DNA of 44,466 nucleotides from an uncultured Pelagibacteraceae bacterium. Its GTDB lineage: Bacteria; Pseudomonadota; Alphaproteobacteria; Pelagibacterales; Pelagibacteraceae. The notes under the pieces were generated by a model. That model was not told the origin of the DNA, did no database searches, and saw only the letters and a program-made list of their open reading frames with translations. Shown here piece by piece: positions 33,411 to 42,892 of this stretch. Location: the NCBI GenBank assembly GCA_902560225.1, contig CACEKT010000006.1, forward strand, positions 1 to 44,466, given 5' to 3'. The first letter of the stretch is position 1, and each line of letters opens with the position of its first letter. The position numbers and the translations under genes are program-made.

Positions 33411-33525
33411 GGTTGTTGCCGTTTCCGCAAAAACATTAACTTTGCGGTGTCTTTGGAAACAAAGAGATCGACACTAGTCAGCGAGGGTTCGCCCACTAGT
33501 GCGATTATTGCTGTGTGTAATAAAT
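33411..33525 (+). ncRNA. Structured leader RNA upstream of ffh
   Basis: This is a GC-rich island in an AT-rich gap with several clean stems. CCGCAAA (33425-33431) pairs with TTTGCGG (33441-33447). TCTTTG/CAAAGA (33450-33465) closes a GAAA tetraloop. ATCG-A-CACTAGT (33467-33478) pairs with ACTAGTG-CGAT (33495-33505), enclosing GGG-TTCG-CCC (33485-33494). A weak last stem (33505-33510 with 33518-33523) lies next to the ffh ATG at 33526. Position and structure fit the ffh RNA motif reported for Pelagibacter (Rfam ffh family, from memory). It is not 4.5S RNA, because the conserved SRP tetraloop block is absent. Autoregulation of SRP synthesis is an attractive guess. Confidence 0.75.
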
Positions 33526-34884
33526 ATGTTTGAAAATTTAACAAATAAATTCGAAGAAATTTTTTCTTCTTTAAAAAAATCACCTTCACTTGATGAAGCT
33601 CAAGTAGATGAGGGTTTAAGAGGCATTAGACAAGCTTTATTAGAAGCAGATGTTTCCCTCGATGTTGCTAAAGATTTTATTGAAAAAGTTAAACCAAAAG
33701 CGTTAGGACAAGAAATTATTAGATCAACCTCTCCAGGGGATATGGTTGTTAAAATTGTCTACGATGAATTAGTTAATTTACTTGGTGAGACCAATAATGA
33801 TGTAAATCTTAATGCAGTTCCACCAGTTCCAATGATGCTAGTTGGACTTCAGGGTTCTGGTAAAACAACTACGACTGCCAAATTAGCTAAGTATTTAGAA
33901 ACTAATAAAAAGAAAAAAGTAATGATGGTTAGTCTAGATATTTATAGACCTGCCGCTCAAGAACAACTTAGATTTTTAGGTGAGCAGAATAATATTTTAA
34001 CACTTCCTATAATTGAAGGTCAGCAGCCAACAGATATATGTAGAAGAGCAATTAGTGCTGCAAATCTCAACGGAGCTGAAATTATTTTATTTGATACAGC
34101 TGGTAGAACTCAAATTGATTTGCAAATGATGAGTGAGATTAAACAAATTGAAAGTGTAATTAATCCAACAGAAACCTTCTTAGTTGCAGACTCATTAACA
34201 GGACAAGTTGCAGCTTCAGTAGCAAAAGAATTTAAGAATACAGTAAACCTCTCTGGAATAATTTTAACAAGAGCAGATGGTGATGCAAGAGGTGGAGCTG
34301 CAGTTAGTATGAAATATGTATCTAATGTGCCAATTAAATTTTTAGGTATAGGTGAAAAGATTGATAATCTTGAAGTATTTCATCCAGATAGAATTGCAAA
34401 CAGAATTCTTGGTATGGGAGATATTGTATCTCTTGTTGAAAAAGCTGCACAAGATTTAGGCGAAGAGAATATTAAAAAAGCAGAAGAAAATTTGAAGAAA
34501 GGGCAGTTTTCTATGCAAGATTATTTAACTCAACTAAGACAAATGAAAAAAATGGGAGGAATTGAGGGAATCATGTCTTTTATGCCAGGAGTTTCAAAAA
34601 TGAAATCTCAAATGGATTCAGCTGGAATTGATGAAGGTATTATTACAAAAAATGAAGCAATAATTTTATCAATGACAAAAAAAGAAAGAGAGAACCCAAA
34701 ACTTATAGATGGTTCTAGAAAAAAAAGAATTGCTAATGGCTCTGGCACAGATCCAGCCACTATCAATAAGTTGCTCAAGCAATTTAAAATGATGTCTGAA
34801 ATGATGAAAAAGATGTCAAAAGGAAATCTGAAAGGTATGTCTGATAAAGGAATACCGCCAGAGCTATTTAATCAATTAAAATAA
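33526..34884 (+). CDS. ffh: Signal recognition particle protein Ffh
   Basis: This 452-residue protein begins with the usual [20 protein letters not shown] nine codons upstream is open but would read through the structured RNA and is rejected. The NG domain has [46 protein letters not shown] and [12 protein letters not shown]. The C-terminal methionine-rich M domain (from about residue 310) has [18 protein letters not shown] and a helix rich in [10 protein letters not shown] that binds SRP RNA and signal peptides. It heads the ffh-rpsP-trmD-rplS run. There is no convincing Shine-Dalgarno sequence, so the RNA element may govern initiation. Confidence 0.97.
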   Translation: MFENLTNKFEEIFSSLKKSPSLDEAQVDEGLRGIRQALLEADVSLDVAKDFIEKVKPKALGQEIIRSTSPGDMVVKIVYDELVNLLGETNNDVNLNAVPPVPMMLVGLQGSGKTTTTAKLAKYLETNKKKKVMMVSLDIYRPAAQEQLRFLGEQNNILTLPIIEGQQPTDICRRAISAANLNGAEIILFDTAGRTQIDLQMMSEIKQIESVINPTETFLVADSLTGQVAASVAKEFKNTVNLSGIILTRADGDARGGAAVSMKYVSNVPIKFLGIGEKIDNLEVFHPDRIANRILGMGDIVSLVEKAAQDLGEENIKKAEENLKKGQFSMQDYLTQLRQMKKMGGIEGIMSFMPGVSKMKSQMDSAGIDEGIITKNEAIILSMTKKERENPKLIDGSRKKRIANGSGTDPATINKLLKQFKMMSEMMKKMSKGNLKGMSDKGIPPELFNQLK

Positions 34885-34898
34885 TAAAAGGAGAAAGA

Positions 34899-35270
34899 AT
34901 GTTAAAACTAAGATTATCAAGAGGTGGAACAAAAAAACGTCCTGTTTACAAAGTTGTTGTAGCAGATAGTCGTTTTGCAAGAGATGGAAGATTTATTGAA
35001 AAAGTTGGATTTTTTAATCCTCTTTTGCCAAAAGATAAAAAAGAAAGAGTTGGTCTTGAAGCAGAAAGAATTAAATATTGGCTAGGTCAAGGTGCTCAAC
35101 CTACTACTAGGGTTGCAAGAATTTTAGGTGAAAATGAATTAATGCCAATGCCTGCTAATGGAAATAATCCTCAAAAAGCAGTTCCAAAAAAAGAAAGAAA
35201 AAAAGAAGGTGAAGAACCTGCTAAAGAAGCGGCACCAGCAGCAGAAGCTCCTAAAGAAGAACAAAAATAA
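34899..35270 (+). CDS. rpsP: 30S ribosomal protein S16 with Ala/Glu/Lys-rich tail
   Basis: This 123-residue S16 has [40 protein letters not shown] and the ARILGE core end. The core occupies about the first 85 residues, and a low-complexity tail follows, ending [14 protein letters not shown]. The tail resembles the much longer one on L19 two genes downstream. Strong RBS AAAAGGAGAAAG lies before the ATG, 14 bases after ffh. S16 helps assemble the 30S body. Confidence 0.95.
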   Translation: MLKLRLSRGGTKKRPVYKVVVADSRFARDGRFIEKVGFFNPLLPKDKKERVGLEAERIKYWLGQGAQPTTRVARILGENELMPMPANGNNPQKAVPKKERKKEGEEPAKEAAPAAEAPKEEQK

Positions 35271-35284
35271 TTTAAAAGTTATTT

Positions 35285-35971
35285 ATGTGGCTAGCAAAAG
35301 TGTTTACACTTTATCCAGAAGTTTTTCCTGGACCTTTATCTAAAGGTTTGTACGGTAAAGCTTTATCCAAAGAGTTGTGGGATTTAAAAATAGTTAATAT
35401 TCGTGATACAGCTGAAGACAAACATAAAACAGTTGATGATACTCCATATGGTGGTGGCTCTGGCATGCTCTTAAAAGCAGATGTTTTAGCAAAATCTTTA
35501 GATCAAAATAAAAATCAAGGCGAAAGAATTATTTATTTATCTCCCAAAGGTAAAAAGTTTGATCAGTATTATGCTCAAGATTTAGCAAATGAAAAATCAG
35601 TATCTTTTATTTGTGGACATTTTGAAGGAGTTGATGAAAGAGTACTTTCTACGAGAAATATTGAGGAAGTTAGTATTGGAGACTACGTTTTATCTGGAGG
35701 TGAAACCGCAGCATTTGTAGTTATTGATAGTATATTAAGACTTTTACCAGGAGTTTTAGGAAATGAAAATTCTAAAGTAGATGAGAGCTTTCAAAACGGT
35801 CTATTAGAGTATCCTCAGTACACAAAACCTCAAATATGGGAGAAAAAAGGTGTTCCTGAGGTCCTATTATCTGGAGATCACGACAAAATTAAACACTGGC
35901 GTTTATCTCAATCTGAGGCTATAACACGCGACCGAAGACCAGATTTATGGCAAAAATATAAGAAAGATTAA
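35285..35971 (+). CDS. trmD: tRNA (guanine-37-N1)-methyltransferase TrmD
   Basis: This 228-residue SPOUT methyltransferase has the trefoil-knot motifs [22 protein letters not shown] and [13 protein letters not shown]. It also has the catalytic aspartate in the mobile loop and a C-terminal domain ending [18 protein letters not shown]. It methylates G37 of tRNAs to prevent frameshifting. It directly follows rpsP with only 14 bases between, where many bacteria carry rimM. It is followed by rplS after 16 bases. Confidence 0.97.
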   Translation: MWLAKVFTLYPEVFPGPLSKGLYGKALSKELWDLKIVNIRDTAEDKHKTVDDTPYGGGSGMLLKADVLAKSLDQNKNQGERIIYLSPKGKKFDQYYAQDLANEKSVSFICGHFEGVDERVLSTRNIEEVSIGDYVLSGGETAAFVVIDSILRLLPGVLGNENSKVDESFQNGLLEYPQYTKPQIWEKKGVPEVLLSGDHDKIKHWRLSQSEAITRDRRPDLWQKYKKD

Positions 35972-35987
35972 CTTGATAAATACTAAC

Positions 35988-36542
35988 ATGAAAACAATTG
36001 AAGAAATTAATCAACATAACGTAAAAAAAATTCTCGCAGAGAAAAAAATTCCAGAGTTTTATCCTGGAGATGTAGTTAAAGTTGGTGTTAGAATTACCGA
36101 AGGTAAAAAAGAAAGAATTCAGTATTTTGAAGGCGTTTGTATTGCAAAAAAAAGTAGAGATTTAAATTCATCATTTACTGTTAGAAAGATTTCTTTCGGA
36201 GAAGGTGTTGAAAGAACTTTTCCATTATATGGAACATTAATTGACTCAATTAAAGTAATTAGATCAGGTAAGGTGAGAAGAGCTAAATTATACTATTTAA
36301 GAGACAGAACTGGTAAGTCAGCAAGAATTGCAGAAAAGATAAGAAAAAAAATTGGGATTGATGTTGATGTAAAACCTGAAACTGTTACTGAAGAAAATGT
36401 TGTTCCCGCAGCAGAAGCTTCTAAAGAAGAATCACCAGCAGCAGAAGTGGCACCAGTAGTTGAAGCTCCTAAAGAAGAAGCACCAGCGGAAGAAACTACA
36501 AAAGAAGAACAACCGTCAGAAAGTACCTCAGAAAAAAAATAA
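35988..36542 (+). CDS. rplS: 50S ribosomal protein L19 with long acidic tail
   Basis: This 184-residue protein starts at ATG 35988 ([11 protein letters not shown]). An in-frame TTG at 35973 is less likely. The L19 core (about residues 1-120) has [39 protein letters not shown] and [20 protein letters not shown]. The usual length is about 115-125 residues. Here a tail of about 60 residues follows, rich in Ala, Pro, Glu and Lys, with repeated units such as [10 protein letters not shown] and [12 protein letters not shown]. The same kind of unit occurs at the end of S16. leuC starts 11 bases after the stop. Confidence 0.95.
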   Translation: MKTIEEINQHNVKKILAEKKIPEFYPGDVVKVGVRITEGKKERIQYFEGVCIAKKSRDLNSSFTVRKISFGEGVERTFPLYGTLIDSIKVIRSGKVRRAKLYYLRDRTGKSARIAEKIRKKIGIDVDVKPETVTEENVVPAAEASKEESPAAEVAPVVEAPKEEAPAEETTKEEQPSESTSEKK

Positions 36543-36553
36543 TTTTTTTCTCA

Positions 36554-37957
36554 ATGTCTACTACTCTTTACGATAAAATTTGGAACGATCATCTGGTAGA
36601 CCAACAAGATGATGGAACAGCCTTACTATTTGTTGATAGACATCTTGTTCATGAAGTTACTAGCCCTCAAGCCTTTGAAGGCCTAAGAAATTCAAATAGA
36701 AAAGTTAGACATCCAAATTTAACTTTAGCTGTAGCAGATCACAATGTTCCTACAACTGATAGAACCAAAGGCATCTCTGATAAAGAGTCTAAAATTCAAG
36801 TAGATACTTTAGAAGCTAACTGTAAAGAATTTAATATTCAGCTTTTTGGTATGGACGATAAAAGACAAGGGATTGTCCATATTATTGGTCCAGAGCAAGG
36901 TTTTACTCAACCAGGAACTGTAATTGTATGTGGAGATAGTCATACTGCAACTCATGGTGCTTTTGGATCACTAGCATTTGGTATTGGTACTTCTGAAGTT
37001 GAGCATGTATTAGCAACACAAACATTAGTTCAAAAAAAAGCAAAAAATTTTAGAATTAATGTTAATGGAAAACTTCCTTTAGGTGTTACTTCTAAGGATG
37101 TTATACTTCAAATTATTGGAAAAATAGGAACAGCTGGTGGAACAGGTTGTGTTATTGAATATGCTGGGGATTTAGTAAGATCATTAAGTGTTGAGCAAAG
37201 AATGACAATTTGCAACATGACGATTGAAGGTGGAGCGAGAGCAGGATTAATAGCTCCTGATGAAAAAATTTTTAAGTATTTAAAAGGTAAACCAATGTCT
37301 CCAAAAGGAGATAGTTGGGAAAAAGCCCTAAATTATTGGAATAACCTTAAAACTGATTCTGATGCAATTTTTGATAAAGAAATAAATCTTAATGCAGGTG
37401 AAATTTTACCAATGATCACCTGGGGAACATCACCACAAGATGTGATCACCATCAATGATAAAGTTCCTAACCCAAATAGTGAAAAAGACGAAGATAAAAA
37501 AAATTCAATTGAAAGATCTTTAAAATACATGGGTTTAAAACCTGATATGTCTGCAACAGATATCAAAATAGATAAAGTATTTATCGGAAGTTGTACTAAT
37601 GGAAGAATTGAAGACCTTAGAGAAGCTGCTAAAATTTTAAAAGATAAGAAAATATCATCTCATGTTAATGCAATTGTCGTTCCAGGTTCTGGGTTAGTTA
37701 AAGAGCAAGCGGAACAAGAAGGTTTAGATAAGATATTTGTTAATTCTGGTTTTGAGTGGAGAGAACCAGGATGCTCAATGTGTTTAGCAATGAATGCAGA
37801 CAAATTAAAACCTGAAGAAAGATGTGCTTCTACATCAAATAGAAATTTTGAAGGAAGACAAGGTAGAGGTGGAAGAACCCACCTGGTTAGTCCAGGGATG
37901 GCTGCAGCAGCCGCAATATCTGGAAACTTAGATGATGTTAGAAAGTATCAAAATTAA
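36554..37957 (+). CDS. leuC: 3-isopropylmalate dehydratase large subunit
   Basis: This 467-residue aconitase-family protein binds a 4Fe-4S cluster through cysteines in [14 protein letters not shown] and in [36 protein letters not shown] is also present. With LeuD it isomerises 2- to 3-isopropylmalate in leucine synthesis. It starts 11 bases after the ribosomal gene rplS, so it is likely to be at least partly co-transcribed with it, and its stop is adjacent to the leuD start. Length is normal. Confidence 0.97.
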   Translation: MSTTLYDKIWNDHLVDQQDDGTALLFVDRHLVHEVTSPQAFEGLRNSNRKVRHPNLTLAVADHNVPTTDRTKGISDKESKIQVDTLEANCKEFNIQLFGMDDKRQGIVHIIGPEQGFTQPGTVIVCGDSHTATHGAFGSLAFGIGTSEVEHVLATQTLVQKKAKNFRINVNGKLPLGVTSKDVILQIIGKIGTAGGTGCVIEYAGDLVRSLSVEQRMTICNMTIEGGARAGLIAPDEKIFKYLKGKPMSPKGDSWEKALNYWNNLKTDSDAIFDKEINLNAGEILPMITWGTSPQDVITINDKVPNPNSEKDEDKKNSIERSLKYMGLKPDMSATDIKIDKVFIGSCTNGRIEDLREAAKILKDKKISSHVNAIVVPGSGLVKEQAEQEGLDKIFVNSGFEWREPGCSMCLAMNADKLKPEERCASTSNRNFEGRQGRGGRTHLVSPGMAAAAAISGNLDDVRKYQN

Positions 37958-38563
37958 ATGCAAAAATTTAACAAATTAAAAAGTATTCCAGCATATTTAC
38001 CTATAGTGAATATTGATACAGATATGATCATTCCAAAACAATTTTTAAAAACTATTAAGAGAACTGGTCTTGGAAAAAATCTATTTTTTGAAATGAGATA
38101 TGATGATCAGGGAAAAGAAATCAATGATTTTGCTTTAAATCAAAATCCATATAATGGGTCTAAAATTTTAATTGCTGGTAAAAATTTTGGATGTGGTTCA
38201 TCTAGAGAGCACGCACCTTGGGCATTATTAGATTTTGGAATAACCTGTATAATAAGCTCAAGCTACGCAGATATTTTTTATAGTAATTGTTTTAAAAATG
38301 GAATTTTACCAATAATTCTTGAGGAAGAAAAAATTAAAGAATTATCTGAATACGCCAATAGAAAAGAGGAGATATCTGTTGATTTAAAGGAAGAAAAAGT
38401 TGTGTATGGAAATAATGAGACTAAATTTAAAGTAGATCCATTTAAGAAAAAATGTTTACTTGAAGGATTGGATGATATTGCTCTATCACTAAAAAAATCA
38501 GACAAAATTGAAAGCTTTGAAAATGATTTAAAAAATACAAAACCATGGATTTTTAATGATTAA
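37958..38563 (+). CDS. leuD: 3-isopropylmalate dehydratase small subunit
   Basis: This 201-residue swivel-domain partner of LeuC has [19 protein letters not shown] near the N-terminus and [19 protein letters not shown], the conserved active-site serine/arginine loop. It starts directly after the leuC stop with no spacer and overlaps leuB by 8 bases, indicating translational coupling. Length is normal. Confidence 0.96.
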   Translation: MQKFNKLKSIPAYLPIVNIDTDMIIPKQFLKTIKRTGLGKNLFFEMRYDDQGKEINDFALNQNPYNGSKILIAGKNFGCGSSREHAPWALLDFGITCIISSSYADIFYSNCFKNGILPIILEEEKIKELSEYANRKEEISVDLKEEKVVYGNNETKFKVDPFKKKCLLEGLDDIALSLKKSDKIESFENDLKNTKPWIFND

Positions 38564-39662
38564 AGTAAAAAAAAGAAAAATACTTTTATTACCTGGTGAT
38601 GGTATAGGTCCAGAAGTCATAAATGAAGTTAAAAAAATTATTAAATGGTTTAATGACAATAAATCATTAGATTTTGAAATAGACGAGGACCTTGCTGGTG
38701 GTTGTTCATACGATAAACATGGAACGCCAATAACTGATGAAGTATTTTACAAAGCTTTAGAAAGTGAAGTAGTTATGTTAGGTGCAGTTGGTGGACCTAA
38801 ATGGGATAATTTAGAATTTTCTAAGAAACCTGAAAGAGCGCTATTAAAACTAAGAAAAGAATTAAAATTGTTTGCAAATTTAAGACCTGCAATTTGTTTT
38901 GAACAATTGGTTGACGCCTCAACGCTAAAACCAGAAGTAGTATCAGGTTTAGATATAATGATAGTAAGAGAATTAACCGGTGGAATTTATTTTGGTGAAC
39001 CAAGAGGAATTAAACCAATAGAAAATGGTGAAAGAAAAGGAATTAATACACATACATACACTACTAATGAAATAACTAGAGTTGCAAGGGTTGCTTTTGA
39101 TTTAGCTAAAAAAAGATCTAACAAAGTTACTTCATGTGAAAAATCAAATGTAATGGAAGCAGGACAACTTTGGAAAGAAGAAGTTCAAGAACTTCATGAC
39201 AAAGAATATAAAGATGTTGAATTGAACCATATGTTGGCTGATAACTGCGCAATGCAGCTTTTAAGAAATCCAAAACAATTTGATGTTATAGTTACTGACA
39301 ATTTATTTGGTGATATGCTTTCAGATCAAGCATCAATGCTAACGGGTTCATTAGGACTTCTACCATCAGCATCTTTGGGCGCAAAAAACAAAGATGGAGA
39401 GATGAGAGCAATGTATGAACCTATCCATGGCTCAGCTCCTGATATTGCAGGAAAAGGGATTGCTAATCCGATTGCATCGATTTTAAGTTTTGCGATGGCT
39501 CTTAAATACTCTTTAGACTTAGATAATGAAGCTGATATTCTTGAAAAAGCTGTTCAGGGAGTGCTTAACGATGGTCTAAGAACCAAAGATACTCTTTCTG
39601 AAGGAACGAAAGAAGCATCAACCTCGGAAATGGGTGATGCGATAATTTCAAAATTGCAATAA
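38556..39662 (+). CDS. leuB: 3-isopropylmalate dehydrogenase
   Basis: This 368-residue NAD-dependent beta-decarboxylating dehydrogenase has [15 protein letters not shown] at the N-terminus and the substrate region [15 protein letters not shown]. It also has [29 protein letters not shown] and the cofactor loop [18 protein letters not shown]. It makes 2-oxoisocaproate in leucine synthesis. It overlaps leuD and is followed by the acyl-CoA dehydrogenase after 26 bases. leuA is not in this window. Confidence 0.97.
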   Translation: MIKVKKRKILLLPGDGIGPEVINEVKKIIKWFNDNKSLDFEIDEDLAGGCSYDKHGTPITDEVFYKALESEVVMLGAVGGPKWDNLEFSKKPERALLKLRKELKLFANLRPAICFEQLVDASTLKPEVVSGLDIMIVRELTGGIYFGEPRGIKPIENGERKGINTHTYTTNEITRVARVAFDLAKKRSNKVTSCEKSNVMEAGQLWKEEVQELHDKEYKDVELNHMLADNCAMQLLRNPKQFDVIVTDNLFGDMLSDQASMLTGSLGLLPSASLGAKNKDGEMRAMYEPIHGSAPDIAGKGIANPIASILSFAMALKYSLDLDNEADILEKAVQGVLNDGLRTKDTLSEGTKEASTSEMGDAIISKLQ

Positions 39663-39688
39663 ATCTATAATTATTCTAAGGTCCCCAA

Positions 39689-41644
39689 ATGCCAAGTTAT
39701 ACAGCACCAGTAGATGATATGTTATTTCTCTTTGAAAAATTAAGAGACAACAAAAACTACAATGAATTAGAAAAATATAATGAAGTTAATTTAGATTTAG
39801 TAAAAGATATCTTAGAAGAAGCAGCCAAAATAAATCAAAATCTTATATTACCTTTAGCTTTAGCTGGAGATGAAAATCCTGCCAAATTAGAAAATGGAGT
39901 TGTAAGGACACCACCAGGTTATAAGGAAGCTTACAATAAATATATTGAAGATGGTTGGATATCCTTATCTTGTGATCCAAAATATGGCGGCCAGGGAATG
40001 CCCAAGACAGTGAGTGCATTTTTTGATGAAATGTTATCTGCAACATCTCTTTCCTTTAAGCTTTATAGCGAATTAACTATAGGAGCATACAATTGTATTT
40101 CACATCATGCATCTGATGAAATGAAAGATAAATATTTACCTAAAATGGTTGAAGGAAAATGGAGTGGAACAATGTGTTTAACAGAGCCAGTTTGTGGAAC
40201 TGATTTAGGAATGTTAAAGACTAAAGCTGTAGAACAACCTGATGGTACTTTTAAAATTAGTGGACAAAAAATATTTATAACATCAGGAGATCATGATCTA
40301 ACAGAGAATATTATACACTTGGTTATTGCTAGAGCAGCCGACTCTCCTCCTGGCACTAAAGGCATAAGTTTATTTCTTGTTCCTAAATTTATTTTAAATG
40401 AAGATGGATCTGTTGGTCCAAGAAATGGAGTATCTACAGGTTCAGTTGAGCATAAAATGGGAATTAAAGGCTCTGCAACATGTGTTTTAAATTTTGATGA
40501 TGCCGTTGGATATATGATTGGAGTAAAAAATAAAGGCTTAAGTCAAATGTTTACAATGATGAATTTAGAAAGAATTTTAGTAGGTATTCAAGGTTTGGGT
40601 ATATCAGAAATAGCTTACCAAAATTCACTTGCTTATGCCAAAGAGAGAAAACAAGGAAAAACAAATAATACTAAATCTACAAATGGTGCAGATTTTATAA
40701 TAGAACATGCAGATATCAGAAGATCTCTTTTAAATATGAAGTCAATTATTGAAGGAGAAAGAGCTTTATGTTTTTGGTTGTCCCAACAAACAGAAGTAAG
40801 CCTTAATCATCCTGATGAAAAAGTAAAAAAGGAAGCTTCCGACTATGTTTCTTTAATGACACCAGTTGTAAAATCATTATTTACTGATTTGGCCATGGAA
40901 ATTATTAATGATGCTATGCAAATTCATGGTGGGTATGGCTACACAAAAGATCAAGGAATTGAACAACTTTACAGAGATAATAGAATTACTCCAATTTATG
41001 AAGGTACAAATTCAGTTCAAGCAGCAGACTTAGTTTTTAGAAAGTTATCAAACAAAAATGGAAACATAATTAGTAAATTTTTGGAATTGATTAAAACTGA
41101 ATGTGATAGCAAAAACGAAAAAGTAAAAATTTTTAGTAAGGAATTAAATTATTATTTAGATATTTTATCAAAGTTTACCGATTGGATTAACGATAAATCA
41201 AAAGAAGAAAAAGATGATGTTAGTGCTGCAGCAAATGATTATTTAAAAACTCTTGGATTTGTATCTTTAGCTTATACATGGATAAAAGTTCTTGAGGTCA
41301 GTTATAATGATTATGATAAAAATAAAGATTTTTATGATGATAAAATCAATACAGCAAAATTTTATTTTGAAAAAGTGTTACCAAGAGCAGAATATCATTA
41401 TAAATCTGCAATATCTGGAACTATAAGAGGAATATCGGCATCCTTTCTAAAAAATTTTGAGTTATCAATAACTATTGTTTTTTCTGCTGCGACATGTGCC
41501 CATTTTTCAGCAACAGAACTCCCAGCAGCAAAAAAAGCTATTTTGACAGTTGAAAAATCAAATTTTTCTAGATCTTCAACAATATGCTCCTTACCATTAA
41601 AACTTATTTTTTTTCCTACACTTCTTGATGAAGCTAATAAATAA
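39689..41644 (+). CDS. Acyl-CoA dehydrogenase (DmdC-like), 3' end replaced by antisense asd sequence
   Basis: This open frame of 651 codons has only about 575-577 genuine acyl-CoA dehydrogenase residues. The core shows CLTEPVCGTDLG, ITSGDHD, the flavin region and HGGYGYTKDQGIEQLYRDNRITPIYEGTN with the catalytic Glu438. The extended C-terminal domain of the roughly 600-residue subfamily follows to about FYFEKVLPRAEYHYKSAISG (41419). From there the frame reads through the reverse complement of a truncated asd gene until a stop at 41644, so the last 75 or so residues are not homologous. The subfamily includes DmdC (methylmercaptopropionyl-CoA dehydrogenase), and neighbouring dmdA and dmdB-like genes support that role. 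Only the final few native residues appear lost, so function may survive. Confidence 0.85.
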   Translation: MPSYTAPVDDMLFLFEKLRDNKNYNELEKYNEVNLDLVKDILEEAAKINQNLILPLALAGDENPAKLENGVVRTPPGYKEAYNKYIEDGWISLSCDPKYGGQGMPKTVSAFFDEMLSATSLSFKLYSELTIGAYNCISHHASDEMKDKYLPKMVEGKWSGTMCLTEPVCGTDLGMLKTKAVEQPDGTFKISGQKIFITSGDHDLTENIIHLVIARAADSPPGTKGISLFLVPKFILNEDGSVGPRNGVSTGSVEHKMGIKGSATCVLNFDDAVGYMIGVKNKGLSQMFTMMNLERILVGIQGLGISEIAYQNSLAYAKERKQGKTNNTKSTNGADFIIEHADIRRSLLNMKSIIEGERALCFWLSQQTEVSLNHPDEKVKKEASDYVSLMTPVVKSLFTDLAMEIINDAMQIHGGYGYTKDQGIEQLYRDNRITPIYEGTNSVQAADLVFRKLSNKNGNIISKFLELIKTECDSKNEKVKIFSKELNYYLDILSKFTDWINDKSKEEKDDVSAAANDYLKTLGFVSLAYTWIKVLEVSYNDYDKNKDFYDDKINTAKFYFEKVLPRAEYHYKSAISGTIRGISASFLKNFELSITIVFSAATCAHFSATELPAAKKAILTVEKSNFSRSSTICSLPLKLIFFPTLLDEANK

Positions 41645-41733
41645 AGATTTTCAATCTGTACTCCTTTTTTTTCAAGTACCTCTAATATTTTTCTACCAAC
41701 GTTTCCCGTTGCACCTACAATTGCTATATTCAT
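41398..41733 (-). pseudogene. asd: Truncated aspartate-semialdehyde dehydrogenase (asd), N-terminal third only
   Basis: This leftward frame of 111 codons begins MNIAIVGATGNVGRKILEVL, has the SRSVGKKISFNGKEH nucleotide-binding segment and FFAAGSSVAEKWA. It continues through VIDNSKFFRKDADIPLIVPD, which is the well-conserved Asd sequence. After IVPDI it runs ADL and stops. Complete Asd proteins are about 340 residues. The catalytic cysteine and histidine regions are therefore missing, and this copy cannot be active. The break, at about 41410-41420, coincides with where the convergent acyl-CoA dehydrogenase stops resembling its family. asd is required for lysine, threonine and diaminopimelate, so an intact copy must lie elsewhere, or the junction is an assembly error. 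Confidence 0.85.
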
Positions 41734-41753
41734 GATAATGTCTTATTTTTATA

Positions 41754-42863
41754 CTAAATGAAGGGTAAATCGCAAACTGTTCCTACATATATTTTTTCAT
41801 TGATTTCTATTTTAAACTGATCTTTAGTATTCCAATAAGGTTTATTAATCATTGCGATTCCAACTACTTGCTTAAAAGTAGGAGAGTATGCGGCTGATCT
41901 TACATAGCCAACAATGTTATTATTATCGTCAAATAACGTTTTTTCACAATACATATCAATTGTATTATGATCAATTTTAACACCTCTTAATTTTCTTGTT
42001 ATTCCATCTTGATTTATTTTCCTTAATTTATCCTTTCCTAAAAAATTAACTTCACTATCAAGATTTATAAAGTTATCAAAATTTGCTTCAAAAGGGTTGT
42101 CTCTATTATCAAAATCATTTCCATAAGATAGTAATGCCCCTTCTATTCTTTCAATTAGATTAGGGCAACCTGGTCTTACATTAAATTCTTTTCCATTCTC
42201 AAATAGATAATCATACAAATCTTGACCTGCTTTATCATTTTCAACATAAATTTCAAAACCACCTTGTTTTGACCAGCCTGATCTAGCAATAAAATATTTA
42301 TTATTTTTGAAATCAAAATAACTAAAATTAAAAAATTTTAATTGTTTTATTTTTTCACCAAACAATTTACTCATTAAATCGTTTGAGAGTGGTCCTTGAA
42401 CTGCTAAAATATTTACATTTGGTTCTTTAATCTCAACTTCAAAATTATTTCCTGCAGCAAGACCTTTCGCAAAAAAAATCACATCTGAATCAGCTATTGA
42501 AAGCCACCATTTATCTTCTGCTAATTTATTTATAATTGGATCATTAATTAATAATCCTTCATTATCGATCAGTGGAGCATAATAACATTTTCCAACTTTC
42601 GATTTTGATAAATCTCTACATGTCATCAATTGAACTAATTTTGCTGAGTCTTTTCCTGAAATCTCAACCTGTCTTTCTGCTGCAACATCCCAAACTTGTA
42701 CGTAATTCTTTAAATGTTGATAATCAGCCTCAAGAGATTTAAAAGATGCTGGTAATAACATATGATTATAAACAGTGTAAGAACTAACTCCTTGAGCCTC
42801 TATTCTATCGGTATAAGGTGTACTCCTTAATCTTCTGGATTTAGCTATTGGAAAATTTTTCAT
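41754..42863 (-). CDS. dmdA: Dimethylsulfoniopropionate demethylase DmdA
   Basis: This 369-residue member of the GcvT/aminomethyltransferase fold has the DmdA-type blocks [43 protein letters not shown] and [27 protein letters not shown]. Its length equals that of the Pelagibacter enzyme as I remember it. DmdA moves a methyl group from DMSP to tetrahydrofolate, giving methylmercaptopropionate. A related DmdA-like GcvT paralogue cannot be fully excluded without a tree. The adjacent acyl-CoA ligase and acyl-CoA dehydrogenase genes would perform the next two steps (dmdB, dmdC). It starts 29 bases after the ligase gene and runs toward the asd fragment. Confidence 0.85.
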   Translation of the reverse strand: MKNFPIAKSRRLRSTPYTDRIEAQGVSSYTVYNHMLLPASFKSLEADYQHLKNYVQVWDVAAERQVEISGKDSAKLVQLMTCRDLSKSKVGKCYYAPLIDNEGLLINDPIINKLAEDKWWLSIADSDVIFFAKGLAAGNNFEVEIKEPNVNILAVQGPLSNDLMSKLFGEKIKQLKFFNFSYFDFKNNKYFIARSGWSKQGGFEIYVENDKAGQDLYDYLFENGKEFNVRPGCPNLIERIEGALLSYGNDFDNRDNPFEANFDNFINLDSEVNFLGKDKLRKINQDGITRKLRGVKIDHNTIDMYCEKTLFDDNNNIVGYVRSAAYSPTFKQVVGIAMINKPYWNTKDQFKIEINEKIYVGTVCDLPFI

Positions 42864-42892
42864 TTTTACTTTCTAGATTTATTATAAAATAA

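Noticed and set aside
33411-33525. Possible 4.5S/SRP RNA next to ffh
   Set aside because: The conserved SRP RNA tetraloop-internal loop block (GGUCAGG...GGAA...AGCAGCC type) is not present; the stems fit an ffh leader motif instead.
33499-33525. Alternative GTG start for ffh nine codons upstream
   Set aside because: It lies inside the structured RNA, and the family N-terminus is MFENLTNKF, beginning at 33526.
33380-33589. 69-codon minus-strand frame across the ffh leader
   Set aside because: It overlaps the structured RNA and the ffh start and has no recognisable protein features.
35158-35343. 61-codon lysine-rich frame
   Set aside because: It is an out-of-frame reading of the rpsP tail and trmD start.
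41420-41644. Treating the last 75 codons of the acyl-CoA dehydrogenase as a real domain
   Set aside because: This stretch is the exact antisense of recognisable asd coding sequence.
42864-42892. Glycine or SAM-type riboswitch before the GcvT-like dmdA
   Set aside because: The gap is only 29 bases and has no structured element.
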